Below, in pieces: positions 36,735-44,537 of a DNA stretch of 44,537 bases. Made by a program: the position numbers and the translations under genes. The DNA comes from Ktedonobacteraceae bacterium (lineage in GTDB: Bacteria > Chloroflexota > Ktedonobacteria > Ktedonobacterales > Ktedonobacteraceae), in NCBI GenBank assembly GCA_019243675.1, contig JAFATZ010000239.1, forward strand, positions 1 through 44,537, written 5' to 3'. Each line of letters opens with the position of its first letter. The stretch's first letter is position 1. The notes beneath the pieces were generated by a model. The model was given only the letters and a program-made list of their open reading frames with translations, was not told the DNA's origin and did no database searches.

Positions 36735-36807
36735 AGGTGGGGCTGGGCAGCCGCTAATGTCCTTTTTTGTCAGCATGGCAGAGCCACTGCTTGCATTAAG
36801 ATTGGAC

Positions 36808-36836
36808 TTGCCAAATTGACCTATATCGGTTATACT
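36808..36836 (+). promoter_or_regulatory. Promoter of rpmB
   Basis: TTGCCA (36808-36813) and TATACT (36831-36836) are 17 bases apart; the leader to rpmB would be about 110 bases. The rest of the 36631-36950 gap holds the terminator at 36676 and nothing else that I can see. Confidence 0.6.
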
Positions 36837-36950
36837 GGCATAGTGTGCCGGGGTTAGCGGATGCTATTTTCATTCATGCAGTATACCAAAGGCCCCAGAG
36901 ATAATCAAGGATAATCTCAATTCCACCAAAGGCTAGGGAGGAACATAGAT

Positions 36951-37148
36951 ATGGCAGCAGGTCGTTGTGACATTTGCGAACGTAAGCCAATGTACGGCAA
37001 TAACGTGCCCCACTCGCAGCATCGTACGCGTCGCCGCTTCGTATTAAATGTACAGCGTCGTCGCCTTGAAATTAATGGTGTTCCACGTACAGTGAATATC
37101 TGCACACGCTGTCTACGCACTATGATGAAGTTGCCAAAGGTGCGTTAA
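36951..37148 (+). CDS. rpmB: Large ribosomal subunit protein bL28
   Basis: A 65-residue basic protein: RCDICERKPMYGNNVPHSQH at the N-terminus, then RTRRRFVLNVQRRRLEINGV and ICTRCLRTMMKL. Two CxxC pairs (CDIC, CTRC) make it the zinc-binding form of bL28. AGGGAGGA precedes the ATG. Monocistronic, with its own promoter and a shared bidirectional terminator. Confidence 0.96.
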   Translation: MAAGRCDICERKPMYGNNVPHSQHRTRRRFVLNVQRRRLEINGVPRTVNICTRCLRTMMKLPKVR

Positions 37149-37211
37149 AGCTAGGCATAAAGCAAAAGGTTGCGGGCAATGCTCGCAACCTTTTGCTTTA
37201 TGCCTAGCTTT
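37147..37211. terminator. Bidirectional terminator between rpmB and rlmN
   Basis: Arms of about 27 bases (AAAGCTAGGCATAAAGCAAA.. / ..TTTGCTTTATGCCTAGCTTT) pair almost perfectly. The rlmN stop codon (37206-37204) is inside the right arm and the rpmB stop abuts the left arm. Confidence 0.9.
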
Positions 37212-38343
37212 TGCTTGTATCGAAGTGCGTGCGCAATTGACCACAAGCAGCAGCGATGTCGTCACCGCGTTCGGCACGCACACTATTACTCACACCATGT
37301 TGAAAGAGGATATCGCGAAATGTGCGTATAGCCTCCGGCCCAGGAGGCCGATAACCAGCCGCTGTTGCATTGACTGGTATGCAGTTTACATGGGCAAACT
37401 GGGCCAATGGAGCAAGTAGTTCGCCAAGTTGGTGTGCGTGTGTCGGCGTATCATTTACTCCTGCAAGTAACACATACTCGAACGTCACCTGACGCCTTGT
37501 GGCCGCTATGTAGTCCTCGCAGGCGGCTAGCAGCTCTGATAGAGGATATTTACGATTCACTGGCATAGTCTGCCCGCGTAATTCGTCGGTTGGAGCATGC
37601 AGCGAAATTGCTAGATGTACTTGCAGAGGTTCCTGGCTCAACTTGCGAATCGCTGGGACAAGTCCCACGGTTGAGACGGTCATGTGCCTTGCTCCCAGAT
37701 TAAAGCCATCGGGGCTATTAAGAATGTGTAACGCTCGTAACACATTGTCGTAGTTGTGCAATGGTTCACCCATGCCCATAAGTACGATATTGGTAATATG
37801 ATCGATAGGTTTACTATCAGGTAAGCCCCGTGCTACCCAGGGAGCTTTGCGTAGTTCGCGTGCAAAGTACAGCACTTGTACTACGATCTCTCCCGCGCTC
37901 AGATGGCGCTCAAACCCCATCTGGCCAGTCGCACAGAAGGTACAACCAAACGCACACCCCGCCTGCGAGGAGACGCAGACAGTAGCCCGTGCGCTACTCT
38001 CACCCAGGGGGGGATAGAGCATTAACACCGATTCAATCAGCTTGCCGTCAGGCAATTCCAGTAAAATTTTGCGCGTGCGGTCATCCTTAGAATGCAGTTC
38101 CCTGCGTACCACTATTGGCCCAATAGACGCTTCTTGGGCTAAGCGGCTACGCAGGGACTGCGGTAGATTGGTCATCTCTGCAAAATCTGTGACCAGATGT
38201 GTATAGAGCCAATTATAGATTTGCTTGGCGCGAAAAGACGGCTCACCCTGCTCTTTCAGCCACTGCTGAAGTTGAGGGAGCGTAAGTGCTAGTAAATCAA
38301 TCTTTTTAGTTGTTGTGTGTGATACTATCCGTGTCATAGTCAT
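37204..38343 (-). CDS. rlmN: 23S rRNA (A2503)/tRNA (A37) C2-methyltransferase RlmN
   Basis: A radical SAM enzyme of 379 residues that makes m2A in 23S rRNA and some tRNAs. The cluster motif CAFGCTFCATGQMGF holds the three ligand Cys. QVHLAISLHAPTDELR and MPVNRKYPL are family signatures, and AERGDDIAAACGQL carries the second catalytic Cys. GEPLHNYDNV is also conserved. An extended -10 promoter lies so close to the first ATG (38343) that the transcript may be almost leaderless; ATG 38337 is the alternative start. Confidence 0.97.
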   Translation of the reverse strand: MTMTRIVSHTTTKKIDLLALTLPQLQQWLKEQGEPSFRAKQIYNWLYTHLVTDFAEMTNLPQSLRSRLAQEASIGPIVVRRELHSKDDRTRKILLELPDGKLIESVLMLYPPLGESSARATVCVSSQAGCAFGCTFCATGQMGFERHLSAGEIVVQVLYFARELRKAPWVARGLPDSKPIDHITNIVLMGMGEPLHNYDNVLRALHILNSPDGFNLGARHMTVSTVGLVPAIRKLSQEPLQVHLAISLHAPTDELRGQTMPVNRKYPLSELLAACEDYIAATRRQVTFEYVLLAGVNDTPTHAHQLGELLAPLAQFAHVNCIPVNATAAGYRPPGPEAIRTFRDILFQHGVSNSVRAERGDDIAAACGQLRTHFDTSKS

Positions 38344-38348
38344 GCGTC

Positions 38349-38357
38349 ATTATAACA
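38349..38357 (-). promoter_or_regulatory. Extended -10 promoter of rlmN
   Basis: On the minus strand TGTTATAAT (38357-38349) is a perfect extended -10. Transcription would start about 38342, at the rlmN start codon itself, with no Shine-Dalgarno, suggesting leaderless initiation. Confidence 0.5.
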
Positions 38358-38406
38358 TGAAAAAACAAATGTTTGTGCTGCTGCCAAAGGAGGGGAGAGG
38401 AGATTT

Positions 38407-39531
38407 TTGTCATCTACACCGCTACAACAACTCATCATGCAACGCATCCAGCGCGATGGACCTATTACTTTTGCCGAGTTTATGCAGATGGCGCTCTATA
38501 TGCCCGGCTATGGCTACTACGTTACGGGACCAGCAAGAATGGGTTGGCAAGGCGACTACTACACCAGCACCAACATCTCGCCTCTTTTTGCCAATTGTGT
38601 GGGACGGCAACTCTACCAAATGTGGGAGCAATTAAAACGTCCTACCCCCTTTGTAGTGCTGGAACAGGGTGCCGGGCGCGGTCACCTCGCAGAAGGAGTG
38701 CGCCGTTGGGCTAAACGAGATAAGGGAGAAGATGACTTCACTACGGCTCTCGATTATCGTGCTGAGGATATACACATGGGGCAGGATGCTGTAGCAGAGA
38801 ATGAAGTGAGCGACACGACAGCACAGCCACATGTTATCCTCTCAAATGAGCTGGTTGACGCCTTTCCTGTGCATATCCTGGAGAAACGCAATGCTCGGCT
38901 CTATGAAGTATATGTGCATGTGCAGCAAGATCGCCTGAGCGAGGTGCTCGATGAGCCGAGTAGCCCAGAGGTGGCAAGCTACCTGGATAGTTACCATATT
39001 CCCTGGCTCTCTTTCAACGATGGCTGGCGCGCCGAGGTCAATCTAGCTGCGTTGCGCTGGATGAAACAGACGGCCCGCTTACTACTAGGTTCGTCGCCAC
39101 GACGCAAGAGGCGCGGTTTTATTCTCATTATCGACTACGGCGATAGAGCACGTGCCCTCTACACACGCCATCGGTCAAGGGGAACGCTGGCCAGCTACTT
39201 TCAACATCAACTAACCGAACGACCGCTGGTTCGTCCGGGCGAACAGGATATTACTGCACATGTTAACTTCAGCGCACTCATCCAAGAGGGCCGCACCCAA
39301 GGTTTGCGTCTATACACGTTCACGACGCAACGCCTCTGGCTTGAGAGTATGGGCATAGACGAGGAATTGGAGTGGCTACGCACACACGACTTTGCTGTGA
39401 TAGAGACACAGCGCTCCTCCAACCAAGGCCAAGTAGCGCTACTCCAGTGGTATGATGTGCGCCAACGTGCAGCCGCACTCACTGATCCGGCGGGTATGGG
39501 CAATTTTAAAGTGCTTATCCTCAAGCACTAA
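38407..39531 (+). CDS. MidA/NDUFAF7-family SAM-dependent methyltransferase
   Basis: The 374-residue product matches the MidA group: PITFAEFMQMALYMPGYGYY, GDYYTSTNISPLFA, the SAM-binding VLEQGAGRGHLAEGV and ILSNELVDAFPVH. In mitochondria NDUFAF7 methylates an Arg of a complex I subunit; the bacterial target is not known. The C-terminal LIIDYGDRARALYTRHRSRG and the GQQD/HVNFSAL region (PGEQDITAHVNFSALIQ) are conserved. The start is a TTG at 38407 with a GGAGAGGAGA site; an in-frame ATG follows near codon 11 (MQRIQ). Confidence 0.92.
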   Translation: MSSTPLQQLIMQRIQRDGPITFAEFMQMALYMPGYGYYVTGPARMGWQGDYYTSTNISPLFANCVGRQLYQMWEQLKRPTPFVVLEQGAGRGHLAEGVRRWAKRDKGEDDFTTALDYRAEDIHMGQDAVAENEVSDTTAQPHVILSNELVDAFPVHILEKRNARLYEVYVHVQQDRLSEVLDEPSSPEVASYLDSYHIPWLSFNDGWRAEVNLAALRWMKQTARLLLGSSPRRKRRGFILIIDYGDRARALYTRHRSRGTLASYFQHQLTERPLVRPGEQDITAHVNFSALIQEGRTQGLRLYTFTTQRLWLESMGIDEELEWLRTHDFAVIETQRSSNQGQVALLQWYDVRQRAAALTDPAGMGNFKVLILKH

Positions 39532-39579
39532 AAACAATGAAGAGAAAATTTGAACAATCAAATTTTCTCTTCATTGTTT
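39532..39579. terminator. Bidirectional terminator between MidA-like and M1 peptidase genes
   Basis: Arms of 22 bases (AAACAATGAAGAGAAAATTT.. / ..AAATTTTCTCTTCATTGTTT) pair exactly around a four-base loop, between convergent genes, with A/T-rich ends. Confidence 0.9.
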
Positions 39580-39583
39580 ACTC

Positions 39584-42229
39584 TTATTTCACTTTTGCTT
39601 CCAACACTCCCACCTGCTCTTTTAATTTACGGCTCTCCTCGCGCAATTCGTCGAGATCTTTGCGCAAGTTTTTCAACTGTTCGTCATCCTTTCCACTGGA
39701 GCGTAGCGCATGAGCGGCAGCACGCATAGAGTGCTGAGTGCCAGAGTCGAGCTCGCGGCTGGCTGCACGCTCTAATATTTCAATGGCGCGTCTCTCGCCG
39801 AAGACTTCTAGTGCTGAGGCGCAAATGCCGCGCACCATGTCCCAGCTATCATGTTCAACAGCGTTACACAGCGCTGTGACAGCTCGCTGACGAGCCTCTT
39901 CGCTGTAGAGATAGCGTTTGGCTCCGACAACACGTAAACCTCTAGCGGCCATTGCACGCAGCAGTGGATGGCGTGTCGGATCGTTGAGGTACTGCATCAT
40001 TACCTCCACTACGCGATTCTCGCCCGCCTCGCCCAGGCCAGCAAAGACGCCGCGCTCTACGTAGTACATCCATGTCGGACGCTCCAGCAGTCGTGTCAGC
40101 AGTTCAACGCTTCCTTCGACGCGTGTTTTGCCCAGCGCTTCCGCAGCGCTTGCCTCTACTTTGTAGCTTACGTCGCCCTTCTCAAGTAGTGTGCTTAAAG
40201 CCTGAGCTGAACGCTGCCCCATTTCAGCCTGCTGAGGCGCTTGAAATGTGCCCAGAGCTTGAACAATGGCGGCACGTACACGCGAGAACTCTGTGGGATT
40301 GAGGGTCTCCAGCGCCCGTATGAGCACGGTTTGTGCCTTCTCGCTGCCTCTCTTGCCAAGTGCAGAGACAACTGCGACACGCACAGCCCAGAAGGGATCG
40401 CGCTCTAGGGCTGTGGTGAGTGCCTCAAAGCTCTCGTCATCACTCTTTTCGCCTAATGCTTCTGCGGCTTCGATACGTCCCAACACATCGGGATCGTGGG
40501 CGAGTTGAAAGCGTAACAATTTGGTAGAGCGCTCGAATTTGAGTGTTTTGAGCAACCAGCCGTCTGGGTCGAAGCGCACCATGAGCGGTTCACTCTGCAA
40601 GGGAAAGTAGAAGTTCTGCTCGACCTGTCCATCTTCCCCGACAACGACACGCATGGGCACCACGCGTATTTGAGTAGTCTGAGTTGCTTCGTCTGAAAGC
40701 AGGACGCTAAAGGCGAGATCGACAGGAGTCACAAAACAGGGGGTCAACTCGTCAACCTTTTGTGTCTGCTTGATCTTGACCCGCGCCATGCGATGCTCAT
40801 TGTCCCATGAATACTGTACTTCAAAGGCTGGATAGCCACCACTGTAAACCCATTGCTGGAAGAAGCGTGCCATGCTGTGGCCAGTCACCTCTTCAAGCGT
40901 GCGCTCCAGGTCAGCGGTAATTACCTCTTTCTCGCGGTAGCGTGTAAGATACGCTTGGATTGCGCGCCTGAAGGCCGTTTCACCCAGTTGATGGCGCAGC
41001 ATATGTAAAACCCAGGCACCTTTGTGATATATGTGAGCGTCGAACAGCTCCATGCCCTGATCGTAGTAGACGTTATAGACGACAGGACGCCGATAGCGGC
41101 TATCTTCGCCTAGGTAGCCCTCCTTCAGGGACTTCATCGACACTTTGAACCAATCGTTGCCAAGGTCATGTTCATTCCATAGTTCTTCAAAGTAGGTAGC
41201 AAAGCCTTCGTTGAGCCACGCGTTTGGCCAATCGCGACAGGTGACGAGGTCGCCGAACCACTGATGGGCCAGCTCGTGCGCCACTACTGGCACGTAGTCT
41301 AGGTCGAGCGCGGCACGCTCATCAAGCAACAGCGTAAAGCTATGCGTAGTGGCAGTGGTATGCTCCATCGCTCCTATGTAAAGTTCAACCACTGTCTGCG
41401 CATACGTATCGTAGGGATACTCGACTCCGGTGTAGTCGGAGAAGAAGCGCATCATCTGCGGTGTCTTGCCCAGGTAGAAGTGAGCCTCGTCCTTGCGATC
41501 TTTGCGCACATAGTAGTTGACAGGCTTGCCATTGTAGGAATCTTCAATGACAGCGAAGTCGCCCACCACCAGCGAGACCAGGTAGGTGGCATGAGGTACA
41601 TCGTGACGCCAGTGATACGTTTTCGTCGCCCCATTGTCGATGACGCTGAGCAGCCTACCATTGGAAACTGTGAGAAACTGAGCAGGGACGGTAACAATAA
41701 TCTCGGTCGTAGCGCGGTCATTGGGAGCATCATGGCAGGGAAACCAAGCGCTATGATAGCGCGGCTGCCCAAACGTCCATGCCTGTGTAGGCCGCGTCGC
41801 ATCCTCTGGCGCAGGTTTGACAAAGAAGAGTCCCGAGCGTGGTTTAGCGTGATACACAATAGCTATCGTGAACTCTTCACCATAGTGATATGGTCGATCC
41901 AGCGTCACCGTTAGCTTTCTGTCAGTAGTGGTATATGCTAGCTGTCGGCCATCTTCAAGCGAGACACTTTCAACGTGCAACTCTACTGTGTCAAAGGTAA
42001 TAGTTGTAAGCTCATCATAAAGAGCAGAGAATGTCGTATAGGCAGTACCACTGATTGTCTCTCGCTCAAAATCGAGTCTGATAACTAGTTTGACATGTTT
42101 GACATCGGCAGGGCGGTCAGGTGCATACTGTTCACGGTCGCCAGGTAATTCAAAAGAGCGTGCCTTTGGTACAGGATTGTGGGAATGATGGTCGTCACCA
42201 AGGCAGAATGTATGATTACAACGAGACAA
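39584..42229 (-). CDS. M1-family zinc aminopeptidase with HEAT-repeat C-terminus
   Basis: An 881-residue metallopeptidase. The zinc site is VAHELAHQWFG (HExxH near 316) with the third ligand in NEGFATYFEEL. The substrate-binding motif reads GAMEHTTATT rather than the usual GAMEN. The N-terminal beta domain (VKLVIRLDFERETISGTAY) precedes it. The C-terminal 350 residues are HEAT-type repeats (DPFWAVRVAVVSALGKRGSE and similar), ending in a coiled coil (LRKDLDELREESRKLKEQV). It releases N-terminal residues from peptides, probably in the cytoplasm: no signal peptide is seen. The start is a TTG with AGGAG eight bases upstream. Confidence 0.94.
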   Translation of the reverse strand: MSRCNHTFCLGDDHHSHNPVPKARSFELPGDREQYAPDRPADVKHVKLVIRLDFERETISGTAYTTFSALYDELTTITFDTVELHVESVSLEDGRQLAYTTTDRKLTVTLDRPYHYGEEFTIAIVYHAKPRSGLFFVKPAPEDATRPTQAWTFGQPRYHSAWFPCHDAPNDRATTEIIVTVPAQFLTVSNGRLLSVIDNGATKTYHWRHDVPHATYLVSLVVGDFAVIEDSYNGKPVNYYVRKDRKDEAHFYLGKTPQMMRFFSDYTGVEYPYDTYAQTVVELYIGAMEHTTATTHSFTLLLDERAALDLDYVPVVAHELAHQWFGDLVTCRDWPNAWLNEGFATYFEELWNEHDLGNDWFKVSMKSLKEGYLGEDSRYRRPVVYNVYYDQGMELFDAHIYHKGAWVLHMLRHQLGETAFRRAIQAYLTRYREKEVITADLERTLEEVTGHSMARFFQQWVYSGGYPAFEVQYSWDNEHRMARVKIKQTQKVDELTPCFVTPVDLAFSVLLSDEATQTTQIRVVPMRVVVGEDGQVEQNFYFPLQSEPLMVRFDPDGWLLKTLKFERSTKLLRFQLAHDPDVLGRIEAAEALGEKSDDESFEALTTALERDPFWAVRVAVVSALGKRGSEKAQTVLIRALETLNPTEFSRVRAAIVQALGTFQAPQQAEMGQRSAQALSTLLEKGDVSYKVEASAAEALGKTRVEGSVELLTRLLERPTWMYYVERGVFAGLGEAGENRVVEVMMQYLNDPTRHPLLRAMAARGLRVVGAKRYLYSEEARQRAVTALCNAVEHDSWDMVRGICASALEVFGERRAIEILERAASRELDSGTQHSMRAAAHALRSSGKDDEQLKNLRKDLDELREESRKLKEQVGVLEAKVK

Positions 42230-42250
42230 AATAGGTCTCCTCTCAATAGC

Positions 42251-42279
42251 TTGACTTATTCACTCACTCATTCTACCAT
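42251..42279 (+). promoter_or_regulatory. Putative promoter of aroE
   Basis: TTGACT (42251-42256) and TACCAT (42274-42279) with 17-base spacing, about 45 bases before the aroE start in the divergent region. Confidence 0.45.
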
Positions 42280-42327
42280 GGGAGGGCAAAGCGTAGTGTT
42301 CCTGACTTCAGAGATATGGACTAAGAA

Positions 42328-43182
42328 ATGATAAGTGACAAACGACGCGTCGGACTCATTGGCGACCCCGTCGCGCACTCTTATTCCCCACGCTTTCAAC
42401 AGGCGGCGTTCGACGCGCTAGGCATTGAGGCGCATTATGAGCTATGGCACACGCCAGCCTTGCAACTTCCCATGCGTATCCAATCCCTACGCAATATAGA
42501 CTGCTTTGGCGCAAACGTCACTATCCCACACAAGCAGGCTGTTTTACCGCTGCTTGATCATATTGATCCGTTGGCGGCACGTATTGGAGCTGTCAATACA
42601 ATAGTACACAGAGCGGGGCTGCTCTGGGGATACAACACAGATGCGCCAGGGCTGCTACTGGCACTGCAAGAGCACGGTGTCGGTGAGCAACATAATAAGG
42701 CAACCTCACTCAAGGGCTGCACCGCTATCCTCCTCGGCGCTGGTGGTGCAGCACGTGGAGCAGTCTTCGCACTCGCGGGAGCAGGTGTCGAGCGCCTTTT
42801 GCTCGTCAATCGCCATCTTGAACGCGCACAAATGTTGGCAGCGCAGGTGCAACAGGACTATGCTGGTATCCTGCTGTGCCTGGATGACCCCAGTGTGCTC
42901 GCTGCATATCCCGACTCTATTATCATCAACGCTACGCCCACAGGGATGCACGATGACAGTAGCCCACTACCAGCCGAAGTACTAAGCCGCTTCGCACCCG
43001 ATACGTTCATCTATGATATGATCTACAATCCCGCTGAGACGAGTCTGCTACGCCAAGCTCGCGCCAGAGGTTTACGCGCTGCTAACGGCCTCTCTCTGCT
43101 CTTGCACCAAGGAGCGCTTTCATTCACTTTGTGGACGGGCAGAGAAGCACCGCTTGATGTTATGCGGACTGCGTTGTATTGA
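42328..43182 (+). CDS. aroE: Shikimate dehydrogenase
   Basis: Reduces 3-dehydroshikimate to shikimate with NADPH in aromatic amino acid synthesis. The 284-residue product has GLIGDPVAHSYSPRFQQAAF with the substrate-binding SxS, NVTIPHKQAV with catalytic Lys69, NTDAPGLLLAL with Asp105, and the dinucleotide motif LGAGGAARGAVFAL. NRHLERAQ gives the NADP phosphate-binding Arg region, and NGLSLLLHQGALSF closes the fold. The ribosome-binding site is weak. No other shikimate-pathway gene is nearby. Confidence 0.96.
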   Translation: MISDKRRVGLIGDPVAHSYSPRFQQAAFDALGIEAHYELWHTPALQLPMRIQSLRNIDCFGANVTIPHKQAVLPLLDHIDPLAARIGAVNTIVHRAGLLWGYNTDAPGLLLALQEHGVGEQHNKATSLKGCTAILLGAGGAARGAVFALAGAGVERLLLVNRHLERAQMLAAQVQQDYAGILLCLDDPSVLAAYPDSIIINATPTGMHDDSSPLPAEVLSRFAPDTFIYDMIYNPAETSLLRQARARGLRAANGLSLLLHQGALSFTLWTGREAPLDVMRTALY

Positions 43183-43207
43183 ACAACAGAACAAAAAGAT
43201 CAGATCG

Positions 43208-43447
43208 TTATTCGTCTTCGGGATGATGCATTCTCCGATGATTCAACAAAGTACCAACAACTCCACCGACTACAATGCCCGCGATAGTGCCTGTACCAGG
43301 AAAAACACTTCCTAAAGGGCCACCTACAGCTATATCTACCACAATGCCAATCGTGGCTCCTGCCAATGAACCCAATGCTGAGCTAGTACCAATAAAATTT
43401 ACCTGATGTAAGCGCTGTTCGGCCTTTTCTTCTGGATCTGCCGACAT
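43208..43447 (-). CDS. Small glycine-zipper membrane protein (79 aa)
   Basis: A charged N-terminus (SADPEEKAEQRLHQ) is followed by two Gly/Ala-rich hydrophobic segments (SALGSLAGATIGIVVDIAVG and GTGTIAGIVVGGVVGTLLNH) with glycine-zipper spacing, and a His/Glu tail. Such zippers pack tightly in membranes or form small pores. Its ATG overlaps the stop of the upstream membrane gene by one base (TAATG), so the two are coupled. Family not recognised. Confidence 0.7.
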   Translation of the reverse strand: MSADPEEKAEQRLHQVNFIGTSSALGSLAGATIGIVVDIAVGGPLGSVFPGTGTIAGIVVGGVVGTLLNHRRMHHPEDE

Positions 43448-44175
43448 TACATACCTCCATACGCATAAAATGCATAGGCACTAAGGAGACAAACTAAAAC
43501 GGTCAAGAAGATAGATGTAATAGCAATTCCCCATGAGGTATCTTTTTTTCCAGTATATTGACTTTGTGGTATTTGACCAGCTAATTGTTGCTCCATACAC
43601 TTTACCTGCTCCCTTGCCTGCTTCAATTGGAAATCTACTTCATAGAGTTTCTTATCGTTTATGTCCCTAAGTCTACTCGAAAATTCCTTGCTCTTTTTCG
43701 CTGGAATGCTTTGATTATACCTCTTGATAAGACAATTTAATCGATACTGCATAATTTGTAATTGATTGTACACCTCTTCTGATGAAAGTTTGAAAGCAGA
43801 ATGCATTGTTACTCCGAAGAAGCTTGCCGAAAATATTAATAGGACGAGCGCTGATATTGCAAGTAATATTATTCCTGAAATTGTTGTTGGATCTGTTTTG
43901 ACAGATATATCATTCTGTAGCACTGTCAACAGTTTGCTTACCAAAGAAGCTGCAAGTGTAGCAGAAAAGATGTATAATTGCCCATCTTTCAATAAGTTGA
44001 GATAATGTCTCCCTTCGACTTCCCAGTCAGTGATAAAGGCGAGGATCAAACAACTGAATATTAAGGGTAGCAAAGCTAGAACGATATTGACAAGCAGCCA
44101 GATGATAAAAGCTTGCAAATCAGGATGTAATGATGAAGATGCACTTAGACTGCTGACTACAGTACTATGATACAT
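43447..44175 (-). CDS. Unknown four-helix membrane protein with coiled coil (242 aa)
   Basis: Hydrophobic segments lie at about 23-48, 70-88, 100-125 and 215-238 (GIAITSIFLTVLVCLLSAYA). Between the third and fourth is a soluble Gln/Lys-rich helical part (LQIMQYRLNCLIKRYNQS, then VDFQLKQAREQVKCMEQQL) predicted as a coiled coil. The gene is AT-rich compared with aroE and the M1 gene and may be acquired. It is coupled with the glycine-zipper protein. No family or function recognised. Confidence 0.7.
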   Translation of the reverse strand: MYHSTVVSSLSASSSLHPDLQAFIIWLLVNIVLALLPLIFSCLILAFITDWEVEGRHYLNLLKDGQLYIFSATLAASLVSKLLTVLQNDISVKTDPTTISGIILLAISALVLLIFSASFFGVTMHSAFKLSSEEVYNQLQIMQYRLNCLIKRYNQSIPAKKSKEFSSRLRDINDKKLYEVDFQLKQAREQVKCMEQQLAGQIPQSQYTGKKDTSWGIAITSIFLTVLVCLLSAYAFYAYGGM

Positions 44176-44422
44176 AGATGTTTACTTCCTTTTCCCTCTC
44201 TACCTGACGCCATATTGGCTCTACCACAAGGTTCATAAAGTCCCCTGTATCCTCCTGTAACTTCCATTACAAGGTCAAGCATACAACCATGTCAAGTACT
44301 ATTGCAGCGTTTTTCAAAATTTGCCACTTGCCCTCTCGTACTCCCTATGAATCCTACAGGGCTGTGAGGCTAAATGTTGTAGAATAAGTCAGGTACACCT
44401 AGACCACAAAGGAGATATCTCT

Positions 44423-44537
44423 ATGAGATTTGTCAGCTTCTCTACCACCGAAATCCCCAAACCACACCTGGGTATCGTGCGAAATGACGAAGTGCTCGAT
44501 GTCGACCTGGCTGGCCGCGCACTCAAGCTTATCACTC
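44423..44537 (+). CDS. Fumarylacetoacetate hydrolase family protein, N-terminal fragment (runs off right edge)
   Basis: ATG 44423 with an AAAGGAGATATC ribosome-binding site opens MRFVSFSTTEIPKPHLGIVR, then NDEVLDVDLAG. This is the usual start of FAH-family proteins with the short N-terminal domain (FAH_N-like), which precedes the metal-binding hydrolase/isomerase domain. Only 38 residues are present, so the catalytic residues cannot be checked. The family includes 2-hydroxyhepta-2,4-diene-1,7-dioate isomerases and acylpyruvases. Confidence 0.75.
   Translation, partial: MRFVSFSTTEIPKPHLGIVRNDEVLDVDLAGRALKLIT

Noticed and set aside
36511-36819. Plus-strand ORF reading through the fakA start and the 36676 hairpin
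   Set aside because: It is antisense to fakA, crosses a terminator with a T run and has low-quality composition.

Overview
The window looks like a chromosomal segment of a bacterium in the Chloroflexota, most plausibly class Ktedonobacteria. This is inference from gene content and style: an XRE regulator with a TPR-like C-terminal region, a MEDS-domain protein, an M1 peptidase with HEAT repeats, a CxxC-x17-CxxC zinc-ribbon protein next to bS21, abundant small palindromic repeats, and roughly balanced base composition. No rRNA or tRNA gene was seen that could confirm it. Most genes are ordinary housekeeping genes with short spacers.

Layout. 1-1111 (minus): an accessory patch with a truncated PCMT-like peptide methyltransferase, a 49-residue peptide overlapping its start, and two small unknown genes. 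They are divergent from an AT-rich XRE/TPR regulator (1413-2729). The patch resembles the edge of a RiPP or small-peptide locus. 2740-8634: trmD, a two-component system (PAS histidine kinase plus OmpR-type regulator), a URO-D family protein, a Nudix hydrolase, a small membrane protein and a MEDS sensor-like protein. 8834-12716: two unknown coupled genes, an SPFH/band-7 protein and a convergent zinc-ribbon AIM24 protein. 12876-16037: a Cas4/RecB-type nuclease fused to a superfamily 1 helicase (Dna2-like), with palindromic repeats inserted in frame. 16210-17929: a zinc-ribbon gene with rpsU, then a TPM-domain surface protein.

17994-25375 (minus) is a complete F1Fo ATP synthase operon transcribed as atpZ/I-like, atpB, atpE, atpF, atpH, atpA, atpG, atpD, atpC. 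It ends in a 56-bp perfect palindrome. 25546-32761 (minus) holds an SDR epimerase coupled to a DUF362/ferredoxin protein, then a membrane glycosylation set (GH-A-like membrane protein, GT2 synthase, GT39-type transferase). 33026-33678 are two small unknown genes. 33733-34094 has no gene but contains a single CRISPR-repeat-like unit. 34095-36630 is a FakA/DegV-type fatty acid kinase pair. 36951-43182 contains rpmB, rlmN, a MidA/NDUFAF7 methyltransferase, the M1 peptidase and aroE. 43208-44175 is an unknown AT-rich membrane protein pair. The right edge cuts a fumarylacetoacetate-hydrolase family gene.

The most notable signals are: (i) a REP-like palindrome family (core GATAAATC between GC-rich arms) found inside the helicase reading frame and supplying the atpG stop codon; (ii) the possible RiPP unit at the left edge with its own promoter and operator; (iii) an orphan CRISPR-like repeat; (iv) a long palindrome filling the spacer of a near-consensus promoter at 6889; (v) the unknown pair next to the SPFH gene. 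No complete, clearly new multi-gene system can be proven from this window alone.
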